Source of the DNA: Azonexus sp.
GTDB taxonomy: Bacteria; Pseudomonadota; Gammaproteobacteria; Burkholderiales; Rhodocyclaceae
Length of the DNA: 6,206 bases
Assembly (NCBI GenBank): GCA_030697085.1
Contig: JAUYQT010000382.1
Coordinates: 1 to 6,206 of the forward strand
Direction of reading: 5' to 3'
The notes under the pieces are model-generated. The model saw only the letters and a program-made list of their open reading frames with translations, was not told the origin of the DNA and ran no database searches. Positions 1-6,206 of this stretch are shown in pieces; position 1 is the stretch's first letter; each line of letters opens with the position of its first letter. A program made the translations under genes and the position numbers.

Positions 1-1143
1 GAACAGGCGAGTTGGCCGCTACCGGGCCCGGTGCATGTCAATCAGCCTTTTCGCGAACCGTTGTTGCCCAGCGGCGAAATACCGCCACCCAAATTGCTGG
101 AAAAAATTCATCTTTCCTGGCCTGAGCCCAGCCCCAATCAGTCAGCCATCAGTGCGTTGGCAAACGCCATCGCGGGCAGACCCGGTGTGATTAGCTGCGG
201 GGAACTCCCGCCCGAGCATGGCTTTCCCGAAGCCTTGAGCGCCCTCGCCGCGCAGCTGAATTGCCCGATTTTTGCCGAACCGCTATCGAATCTACGCTTC
301 GGGCCACATGACCGCTCACATCTTTGCGTGCGCTACAACCACTGGTTGGCCGATCAAAACTTTGTCGAACAGCATCGGCCGGATTGGATACTTCGCTTCG
401 GCACTTTTCCGGTAACGCGGCATTTACAGAACTATCTGGGTAGTGCGGCAGCCGTTCATGCGCTGGTCGAACCCTGGCCGAGATGGACCGACCCGGCGCA
501 CCGCCTGACCCATCTGCTGCGCGCCGCGCCGCGGGCGGTTTGTCAGGCCTTGCTGGCCTGCGCCCCAACTCCGGCCCCGGCCAGCTGGCACGCCGCCTTT
601 GCCGCAAAAGAAGCTGTCACTCAAGCCGATAACACTGCCGGCCACATTGCCATTTTGCTCGACGAACTGCCGGAAAATACGCCGCTCTTCGTCGGCAACT
701 CGCTGGCCATTCGCCATCTGGATAGCGCATCCGGCAGCGCCGACAAGCCCCTGTATTTTTTTGGCAACCGCGGCGCCAGCGGTATTGACGGGAATATCTC
801 GACAGCCATCGGCATTGCAGCGGTGCATGGCCGGATCGTTGCCCTACTCGGCGACCTCACTTGCCAGCATGATCTCGGTGGTCTGGCGCTGGCGCAGGAG
901 CGAAATGTGATCATTGTTGCGGTCAACAATGGTGGCGGCGGTATTTTTGATCTGCTACCGCAAGCCGGTTTGCCGGAATTCGAGCGCGGCTGGCGCACGC
1001 CGCAGACCATCAATTTTGAGCACGCCGCGCTGACCTTCGGCCTCGGCTACGCCCGCTCGAGCGACAACAATGCATTCCGCATCGCATTACGGCAGGCGAT
1101 ACTCACCGGCGGACCGCACTTGATCGAACTCGTCATTGCCTGA
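1..1143 (+). CDS. menD: MenD, SEPHCHC synthase (menaquinone biosynthesis), 5'-truncated by window edge
   Basis: Thiamine-diphosphate enzyme that decarboxylates 2-oxoglutarate and adds the resulting succinyl unit to isochorismate, the first committed step of classical menaquinone synthesis in the cytoplasm. The frame is open from base 1, so the GTG at 31 is an internal codon: the residues before and after it read GPVHVNQPFREPL, a hallmark MenD segment at the end of the N-terminal domain. 380 residues are visible of a usual 550-580; the N-terminal pyrimidine-binding domain with the catalytic Glu lies upstream. Visible motifs, numbered in the fragment: GNSLAIRHLD (about 232-241), GNRGASGIDG (255-264, substrate and cofactor pocket), and the ThDP/Mg-binding stretch from GDL (284-286) to NN (309-310), followed by GGGGIFDLLP. 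The stop is TGA at 1141. The third residue after the NN start is Gly where I recall Asn, Asp or His being common. It lies 12 bases upstream of the HDAC-like gene, which suggests co-transcription. Family assignment is firm. Confidence 0.95.
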   Translation, partial: EQASWPLPGPVHVNQPFREPLLPSGEIPPPKLLEKIHLSWPEPSPNQSAISALANAIAGRPGVISCGELPPEHGFPEALSALAAQLNCPIFAEPLSNLRFGPHDRSHLCVRYNHWLADQNFVEQHRPDWILRFGTFPVTRHLQNYLGSAAAVHALVEPWPRWTDPAHRLTHLLRAAPRAVCQALLACAPTPAPASWHAAFAAKEAVTQADNTAGHIAILLDELPENTPLFVGNSLAIRHLDSASGSADKPLYFFGNRGASGIDGNISTAIGIAAVHGRIVALLGDLTCQHDLGGLALAQERNVIIVAVNNGGGGIFDLLPQAGLPEFERGWRTPQTINFEHAALTFGLGYARSSDNNAFRIALRQAILTGGPHLIELVIA

Positions 1144-1155
1144 GCCCGAGCCACG

Positions 1156-2067
1156 ATGCAACTTTTTTACACCGACATTTTTGTGCTGCCGCTACCGGCC
1201 GGACATCGTTTTCCCATGGAAAAATATGCCCGGTTGCGCCAAACGCTACTGGCCAGCGGCGAATTCAGCGTGAGCGATTTTCATCTACCCCCCGCTGCCA
1301 CCGACGAAGAACTGGCCCGCGCCCATGACCCGGCCTACATTCAGCAGGTTTGCTGCGGTCAACTGTCAGAAAAGGGGCAAAAAGCCATCGGTTTTCCGTG
1401 GAGCGCCGGCATGGTTGAACGCTCGCGCCGTTCAGCCGGCGCAACCATTTCGGCTTGCCGCGCCGCCTTTTCCGATGGCATCTCGGTCAATCTGGCCGGC
1501 GGCACGCACCACGCCTTTCGTGATCGCGGTGAAGGCTTTTGCGTTTTCAACGATGCCGCCGTTGCCGCTCGTGCCATGCAGGCCGAGGGGCGGGCCAAAC
1601 GGATTCTGATTGTTGACTGCGACATACACCAGGGGAATGGCACGGCGAGCATTCTGAGCGGTGATGACAGTATTTTCACTTTCTCCATTCACGGTGCGCG
1701 CAATTTTCCGTTCGAGAAGGAAGCCAGTGACCTCGACATCGAACTAGCGGATGGCTGTTCGGACGAAACTTATCTCAGCCGTCTTGACGAAGGACTGAAC
1801 ACTGCGTTCGATCTCGCTCGCCCTGACCTGGTGATTTATCTGGCCGGTGCCGACCCGTTTCACGATGATCGTCTGGGCCGCCTCAGCCTGAGTTTTGCCG
1901 GGTTAGCCGAACGCGACCGGCGAATTTTCAGGCGCTGTCAGTCGCCCACCATTCCGCTCGCCATCGCCATGGCTGGCGGCTATGCCCGGCAGATTGATGA
2001 CACGGTGGCGATTCATGCCAACACCATTCGCCTGGCAAAATCCATTGGGTCAGCACCGACAAGATAG
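1156..2067 (+). CDS. Histone deacetylase family (class IV/HDAC11-like) zinc deacylase
   Basis: Complete 303-residue protein of the arginase/deacetylase fold, a zinc hydrolase that removes acyl groups from lysine or from polyamine-like small molecules; the bacterial substrate cannot be read from sequence. The N-terminus YTDIFVLPLPAGHRFPMEKY is typical of the short bacterial class IV-like group and supports the ATG at 1156, although the ribosome site is weak (GAG at 1148-1150). The active site looks intact: tandem His H118-H119 in GGTHHAF, zinc ligands D156 and H158 in DCDIHQGNG, third zinc ligand D233 in AGADPF, and catalytic Tyr Y276 in AGGY. The HQGNG form, with Asn161 where class I enzymes have Asp, is what I recall for HDAC11 and class II enzymes. 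There is no signal peptide or membrane segment, so it is cytoplasmic. It follows menD by 12 bases with no terminator between them, although no menaquinone step is known to need a deacylase. AcuC-type or acetylpolyamine hydrolase roles are alternatives, but those proteins are usually longer. Confidence 0.92.
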   Translation: MQLFYTDIFVLPLPAGHRFPMEKYARLRQTLLASGEFSVSDFHLPPAATDEELARAHDPAYIQQVCCGQLSEKGQKAIGFPWSAGMVERSRRSAGATISACRAAFSDGISVNLAGGTHHAFRDRGEGFCVFNDAAVAARAMQAEGRAKRILIVDCDIHQGNGTASILSGDDSIFTFSIHGARNFPFEKEASDLDIELADGCSDETYLSRLDEGLNTAFDLARPDLVIYLAGADPFHDDRLGRLSLSFAGLAERDRRIFRRCQSPTIPLAIAMAGGYARQIDDTVAIHANTIRLAKSIGSAPTR

Positions 2068-2178
2068 TTCACCTGAAAACGGCAGCATTGCTCCGAGCCA
2101 AGGCTTCGTACACAATGTTTCAGCTACCTCATGCCCTGTCGCCCGCTGGTCGGCAGCCTGAGCCAGCAAGGGGGGAAA
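2068..2178 (+). promoter_or_regulatory. Spacer before the kinase gene with a weak promoter candidate
   Basis: This 111-base gap is the only one in the window large enough to hold a promoter. The best sigma70-like pair I can find is TTGCTC (2088-2093) and CACAAT (2111-2116), 17 bases apart; it matches the consensus at only 3 and 4 of 6 positions, so it is a guess. A 5-bp inverted repeat (GCTGG ... CCAGC, about 2144-2166) has a long loop and no T-run, so it is not a convincing terminator for the HDAC-like gene. Read-through from upstream therefore remains possible. Confidence 0.2.
2168..2175 (+). promoter_or_regulatory. Strong G-rich ribosome binding site that sets the kinase start at 2179
   Basis: AAGGGGGG ends three bases before the ATG at 2179. 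It contains an AGGGG core at a usable distance from that codon, whereas the in-frame ATG at 2131 has no purine-rich stretch in front of it. This decides for the shorter, 924-residue form of the kinase, whose N-terminus then starts just ahead of the first membrane segment, as expected. Confidence 0.7.
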
Positions 2179-4953
2179 ATGAAAGTCTCATTCAGCATCT
2201 TCAATTGGCGTTCGTTACGAACACGAATTACCGTTGGAATGCTAATCGTCTGTCTGAGCGTCCTCTGGGTCACCGTACTGGCCTTAAGCCACAGCCTGCG
2301 CCAGGATATGGAAGCGACAATCTCGGCGCAGCAGTTTTCGACCATTTCGTTAATTGCCAGCGATATCGACCGTGCGGTGCGCGAAAGGCAACATATTCTC
2401 CAATCGATCGCTAGCAAGCTTTCCAGCAAAATCAAGCCAGCAGACAGCAGCAATGCCGCGCAGGATTACCTGGAATGGCGTGACGTTCCCGACAGCTTTT
2501 TTAACTGGGGAGTCATGGTCATTGATCTCAAGGGCATGGCGATTGCCAGCACACCTGAGTCGCTCCAGCGCCGCGGTGTCGATTTCAGCAAATACCTGGG
2601 TGTGGATAAAGTTTTGGCTAGTGGCCAGCCTTTCGTTGCCGACCCAATCTTCAGCGAGCATAGCCAACAACCCGTGCTCGCCATGCTGGCTCCGATTCTC
2701 GGGCCGAATGGCAAAGTTCTGGGCGCCGTCATCGGCGTCACCAATCTGCACAAAACCAATTTTTTTGATGCGATCAATGCCGCGAAATATGGCTTGACCG
2801 GCGATTTCGTCATTACCGCCCCTGCCACCCGGGCTTACGTGGCCTCCTCAGACCCGCGCCGGATCATGAAAAATGGGCCGCCAGTCGGCGTTAACGCCGT
2901 GTACGACCGCTATATCGATGGTTATGAAGGGTCCGGCGTTGCCCGCAGTTCACGCGGCGTCGTCGAGCTTTCATCGAGCAAGCGTATCGCTGCCACCGGC
3001 TGGCTGATGCAATCCATCCTCCCGGCTGACGAGGCTTTCGCCTCGATCCGGCGCATGCAGCAGCACTTGCTGATCATTTCTCTATGCCTCACCTTGCTGG
3101 CAACGGCAGCGACGTGGTGGTGGTTGCGCCGGCAACTGCAACCCCTGGCCGAAGCCTCTGAACTGCTCGATGCGATGCGCGATGGAAAAATTGATCGTCA
3201 GGCGCTGCCGGTGCGAAAAATGGATGAAATTGGCCAGTTGACCGCAGCATTTAACGGATTGCAGGAGGCCATGCTGGCCGAAGAAGCCAAAGCCGCTGAA
3301 CATACCGCCAACCAGCGCCTGCGTCGCATTGTTTCCTATATTCCCGGCGTCGTCTTTCAATATCGCCGCTATCCGGACGGTAGTGGAAACTTCCCGTTTA
3401 TAAGCGATGGCGTCGGCGAAATGTATGGTGTGACACCGGACGAAATGGCGCAGAGTTCAGCATCCATCCGAAAAATGGTGCACCCTGATGACTTGGAAAA
3501 GTTTTTCCGAGCCCTCGACGAGTCGGCAAAAAATCTGACACCCTGGCGTATCGAATACCGGATCAATCATCCCGATGGCCAGTTAAAATGGCTTCTGGTC
3601 AATGCCATTCCCGAACAAGGCGTTGATAACGACATCATCTGGTACGGCTTCATCGCCGACATCACCGAAACCAGGGCGATGGAGATTGAGTTGCGCCTGG
3701 CCATTGCAGAACATACGCGCAAGGATGCCGAAATCGTGCGTTATCGCGACCATCTCGAACAACTGGTCAGCGAGCGCACCGCCGCGCTCGAAATTGCCCG
3801 CGCCGATGCCGAGCGGCTGGCCAAGACCAAGAGTGAGTTTCTCGCCAACATGAGCCATGAAATCCGCACCCCGCTTAATGGTGTCCTCGGTATGGCCTAT
3901 ATCGGCCTGCGTGCCACAACAGACGGCAGCAAGGCGCATGAGGCGTTCAGCAAAATCAATAACTCCGGCAAGCTGCTGCTCGGTCTGATCAACGACATTC
4001 TCGATTTCTCGAAAATGGAAGCCGGGATGCTCAAGCTCGAATCAACATCGGTTGATCTGCGGCTCATCCTCAATGAAAGCCTTGAGTTGATGCATGAGCG
4101 CGCCACCGCAAAGGGGCTTGACCTGCAGCTAAAGCCGGCGCCAGACATGCCGAAGTTCTGCCTCAGTGATCCGCTCCGCCTGCGGCAAATTCTGCTCAAT
4201 CTACTTTCCAACGCGATCAAATTTACCGATACCGGCAGCGTTACGCTCGAAGCCGGGCTGACTGAAAACCAGTTGCTGATTCGGGTCAGCGATAGCGGTA
4301 TCGGCATGACCGAAGCGCAGATCAGCAAAATTTTTGCTCCATTTGAACAAGGTGATAACTCAACAACGCGAAAATTCGGTGGCACGGGCCTGGGGTTGAG
4401 CATTACCGAACGCATTGTCCGGCTGATGGGCGGCCGCATTGAGGTCTCCAGCCAACCGGGGGTCGGCAGCATTTTTGCAATTCGGTTGCCTTATCTCCCG
4501 CATTTGCCGCTCATCCAGCCAGTCTCCATCGCGCCACCGCTCAGCCGGCGACAACCGCTGGCTGGCTTGAAGATTCTGGTGGTGGAAGATAACGAGATCA
4601 ATCAGGAAATCATGCAGGAAAACCTGAGCGAAGATGGCGCCCGGGTCACGGTGGTCGATGACGGCCAGCAAGCCGTTGACTGTATCCGGCAATCCACGCC
4701 GGGAAGTTTCGATATTGTGCTGATGGATATTCAGATGCCGGTCATGAACGGCCACGATGCAGCACGAGCCATTTTACGAATAGCGCCCGATCTACCCATC
4801 ATCGGCCAGACCGCCCACGCGCTCAGCCAGGATCGCGATGCCTGCCTGGCGGCCGGCATGGTCGATCACATTGCCAAGCCAATCGACCCGGAAAAGTTGA
4901 TCGCGATGATCCTGAAACACACCGTCAGCAAGTTGGAAACTTCGTGCTCCTGA
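2179..4953 (+). CDS. Membrane-bound hybrid sensor histidine kinase (Cache-HAMP-PAS-HisKA-HATPase-REC)
   Basis: Complete 924-residue inner-membrane sensor kinase. Order of parts: short basic N-terminus; TM1 about 16-38; periplasmic region about 40-290 that looks like a double Cache ligand-binding domain (including the [14 protein letters not shown] and [11 protein letters not shown] strands); TM2 about 296-316; HAMP about 317-368; PAS_3-type domain about 380-500 ending in [12 protein letters not shown]; coiled coil about 500-550; HisKA with phospho-acceptor H560 in [15 protein letters not shown]; HATPase with N-box N674/N678, G1 DSGIGM (705-710), F-box FAPFEQGD and G2 GGTGLGLS (734-741); receiver about 797-915 with acidic pair E803/D804, phospho-acceptor D850 in [12 protein letters not shown]878 and K900. 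All catalytic residues are present, so it should be active. It has no HPt or output domain, and no response regulator is encoded nearby, so its phosphate must pass to a separate HPt protein or the REC domain must act on its own kinase. The ligand is unknown; Cache domains often bind amino acids or organic acids. An upstream in-frame ATG at 2131 would add 16 residues but lacks a ribosome site. Confidence 0.95.
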   Translation: MKVSFSIFNWRSLRTRITVGMLIVCLSVLWVTVLALSHSLRQDMEATISAQQFSTISLIASDIDRAVRERQHILQSIASKLSSKIKPADSSNAAQDYLEWRDVPDSFFNWGVMVIDLKGMAIASTPESLQRRGVDFSKYLGVDKVLASGQPFVADPIFSEHSQQPVLAMLAPILGPNGKVLGAVIGVTNLHKTNFFDAINAAKYGLTGDFVITAPATRAYVASSDPRRIMKNGPPVGVNAVYDRYIDGYEGSGVARSSRGVVELSSSKRIAATGWLMQSILPADEAFASIRRMQQHLLIISLCLTLLATAATWWWLRRQLQPLAEASELLDAMRDGKIDRQALPVRKMDEIGQLTAAFNGLQEAMLAEEAKAAEHTANQRLRRIVSYIPGVVFQYRRYPDGSGNFPFISDGVGEMYGVTPDEMAQSSASIRKMVHPDDLEKFFRALDESAKNLTPWRIEYRINHPDGQLKWLLVNAIPEQGVDNDIIWYGFIADITETRAMEIELRLAIAEHTRKDAEIVRYRDHLEQLVSERTAALEIARADAERLAKTKSEFLANMSHEIRTPLNGVLGMAYIGLRATTDGSKAHEAFSKINNSGKLLLGLINDILDFSKMEAGMLKLESTSVDLRLILNESLELMHERATAKGLDLQLKPAPDMPKFCLSDPLRLRQILLNLLSNAIKFTDTGSVTLEAGLTENQLLIRVSDSGIGMTEAQISKIFAPFEQGDNSTTRKFGGTGLGLSITERIVRLMGGRIEVSSQPGVGSIFAIRLPYLPHLPLIQPVSIAPPLSRRQPLAGLKILVVEDNEINQEIMQENLSEDGARVTVVDDGQQAVDCIRQSTPGSFDIVLMDIQMPVMNGHDAARAILRIAPDLPIIGQTAHALSQDRDACLAAGMVDHIAKPIDPEKLIAMILKHTVSKLETSCS

Positions 4954-4975
4954 CTACCGGATAAATAACCCAACC

Positions 4976-6206
4976 ATGCCCGACACCGCGCTCTACCTCA
5001 GTGCCACCCTCCGCCAGATTGAAGTCCGGCACAGTGACGAACCCTTGATGCAACGCGCCGGCGCAGCAGCGGCGGCCTGGGCGGCTGAACTGGTCAGCGA
5101 AGCCCGTCATCCAGCCGCTCATTCGGCCGGCGAATTAATGGGCAAACAATGCCATTCCATCCTCATTCTGGCCGGCCCCGGCAACAATGGTGGTGACGCC
5201 TTTGAAGCCGCCCGCCTGCTGCGCCAGCAATTTTTCGATGTGCGGGTGGTTTTTAATGGCGAAACCAGCCATTTGCCAAAAGATGCAACCGCTGCGTATC
5301 AACGTTTCCTCGCCGCCGGCGGCTCCATGCTTGCGAACATCCCGGTCGATACCCACTGGTCGCTGATTATCGACGGACTGTTCGGCATCGGCCTCAGTCG
5401 CGCCCCGGAAGGCATTTACGCAGCGTGGATTAATGCAGCCAATCAGTTAGCCGAACGTGACCATTGCCCTTTACTGGCGCTCGACTGTCCATCCGGCCTC
5501 AATGCGGATACCGGACAAACGCTCGGCCAGGCAATTCACGCCAGCCACACACTCACCTTCATTTCAGCCAAACCCGGGCTGTTGACCGCAGACGGCCCCG
5601 ATCTCTGCGGTGAAATCCGTGTCGCCCGCCTTGATCTGACGCCGGAAGCAAATCATCCGGCCGACGGCTGGCAAGTCAGCCATGCCGACTTTGCTGACTA
5701 TCTCAAACCTCGCCAGCGCAATACGCACAAAGGCAGCTTCGGCGCTGCCGGCATTCTGGGCGGTGCGCCCTCCATGGTCGGCGCCGCTTTTCTTGCCGGC
5801 CGGGCAGCACTCAAACTAGGAGCCGGCAAAGTTTATCTCGGCGTGCTCGAGCAGCCGGCGCCAACGCTTGATCTATTACACCCCGAGCTGATGCTGCGTC
5901 GGCCGCGCGCCCTGCTCGAGACACCACTCACCGCGCTCGCCGCCGGGCCGGGGCTGGGTGTTTCGCTGGAAGCTTCCGAGTTGCTGGAAACTGCCATCAA
6001 CCTTGATCAAGCACTGGTACTCGACGCCGATGCACTCAATCTGATCGCTAACGAAGGTAATCTGCAAGTCGCGCTGGCAAGTCGCAGCCAGCCGGCGATT
6101 CTGACGCCACACCCGAGCGAAGCCGCGCGTTTGCTTGATTGCACCACCGCCGAGATACAAGCTGACCGCATTGCCGCCGCCCGCGAGATCGCCGCTCATT
6201 ACCACT
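4976..6206 (+). CDS. nnr: Bifunctional NAD(P)HX epimerase / ADP-dependent NAD(P)HX dehydratase (YjeF family), 3'-truncated by window edge
   Basis: Cytoplasmic metabolite-repair enzyme: the N-terminal half interconverts R and S forms of hydrated NADH and NADPH, and the C-terminal half dehydrates the S form back to the cofactor using ADP. The frame is open to the window end, giving 410 residues of a usual ~490-510. Epimerase half: PLMQRAG (23-29), GPGNNGGDAF (67-76), DGLFGIGLSR (133-142), LDCPSGLNADTG (169-180). Dehydratase half: HKGSFGAAGILGG (251-263), a GAAFLAGRAALKLGAGKV stretch (269-286), AAGPGLG (322-328), LDADALNL (349-356), LTPHPSEAARLL (376-387). The C-terminal GTGD motif that carries the catalytic Asp of the dehydratase lies beyond the window, so an intact second activity cannot be confirmed. 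The ATG at 4976 is chosen because the family N-terminus (LYLSATLRQIE) begins right after it; no clear Shine-Dalgarno precedes it. It starts 22 bases after the kinase stop with no terminator between, so it may be read from the same transcript, perhaps by chance rather than shared function. Confidence 0.95.
   Translation, partial: MPDTALYLSATLRQIEVRHSDEPLMQRAGAAAAAWAAELVSEARHPAAHSAGELMGKQCHSILILAGPGNNGGDAFEAARLLRQQFFDVRVVFNGETSHLPKDATAAYQRFLAAGGSMLANIPVDTHWSLIIDGLFGIGLSRAPEGIYAAWINAANQLAERDHCPLLALDCPSGLNADTGQTLGQAIHASHTLTFISAKPGLLTADGPDLCGEIRVARLDLTPEANHPADGWQVSHADFADYLKPRQRNTHKGSFGAAGILGGAPSMVGAAFLAGRAALKLGAGKVYLGVLEQPAPTLDLLHPELMLRRPRALLETPLTALAAGPGLGVSLEASELLETAINLDQALVLDADALNLIANEGNLQVALASRSQPAILTPHPSEAARLLDCTTAEIQADRIAAAREIAAHYH

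Noticed and set aside
31..33. GTG at 31 as the start of the first gene
   Set aside because: The frame is open upstream to base 1, and the residues across this codon form a continuous MenD motif (GPVHVNQPFREPL); the gene is cut by the window edge.
424..828. 134-codon minus-strand open frame inside menD, plus other overlapping frames between 191 and 1013
   Set aside because: All overlap a clear MenD frame and show Ala/Arg/Gly-rich, domain-free translations.
2088..2414. 108-codon + strand frame across the spacer and the kinase start
   Set aside because: It is out of frame with the kinase and overlaps its first 78 codons; it has no family-like content and no ribosome site.
3897..4472. 191-codon open frame on the minus strand inside the kinase gene
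   Set aside because: It lies wholly antisense to the HisKA/HATPase coding region, whose motifs are unmistakable; its translation is rich in Arg, Ser and Leu with no recognisable domain, as expected of a shadow frame in GC-rich DNA.
4930..4942. AAGTT-GGA-AACTT inverted repeat near the kinase stop as a terminator
   Set aside because: It has only five mostly A/T pairs, lies inside the coding region and is not followed by a T-run.
5876..6205. 109-codon minus-strand open frame at the right edge
   Set aside because: It is antisense to the dehydratase half of Nnr, which carries the conserved AAGPGLG, LDADALNL and LTPHPSEA motifs in the + frame.
1..6206. A novel multi-gene system (defence, mobile or biosynthetic)
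   Set aside because: All four genes belong to well-known families and none is a nuclease, transposase, toxin, phage or assembly-line enzyme; nothing repeat-like or non-coding of note fills the gaps.

Overview
The window carries four protein-coding genes, all on the + strand and packed tightly. Two are cut by the window edges. In order they are: the C-terminal two thirds of MenD (menaquinone biosynthesis), a complete histone-deacetylase-family metallohydrolase of the class IV (HDAC11-like) type, a complete membrane-bound hybrid sensor histidine kinase, and the first ~410 residues of the bifunctional NAD(P)HX epimerase/dehydratase (Nnr, YjeF family). I found no RNA genes, mobile elements, CRISPR arrays, long repeats or convincing terminators. 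There is no gene-free stretch longer than 300 bases; the longest gap is 111 bases.

The organism is a Gram-negative bacterium with fairly GC-rich coding sequence. The style of the hybrid kinase (Cache-HAMP-PAS-HisKA-HATPase-REC with an IIGQTAHAL receiver motif) and of the HDAC-like protein reminds me of Betaproteobacteria near Rhodocyclales (Dechloromonas-like). This is inference from memory, not a search result. A menD gene would mean the organism can make menaquinone by the classical isochorismate route, in keeping with a facultatively anaerobic or anaerobically respiring lifestyle.

Layout: menD (1-1143, 5' partial) is followed after 12 bases by the HDAC-like gene (1156-2067), so the two are probably co-transcribed. 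A 111-base spacer (2068-2178) with a very G-rich Shine-Dalgarno at its end separates them from the kinase (2179-4953). The nnr gene (4976 to the window end, 3' partial) starts 22 bases after the kinase stop. The four genes do not form a recognisable single pathway: quinone biosynthesis, protein or small-molecule deacylation, signal transduction and nicotinamide-cofactor repair.

I do not see a new biological system here. The points most worth a second look are the tight menD/HDAC pairing, the orphan hybrid kinase with no visible partner or output protein, and a few substitutions in the motifs of MenD and Nnr.
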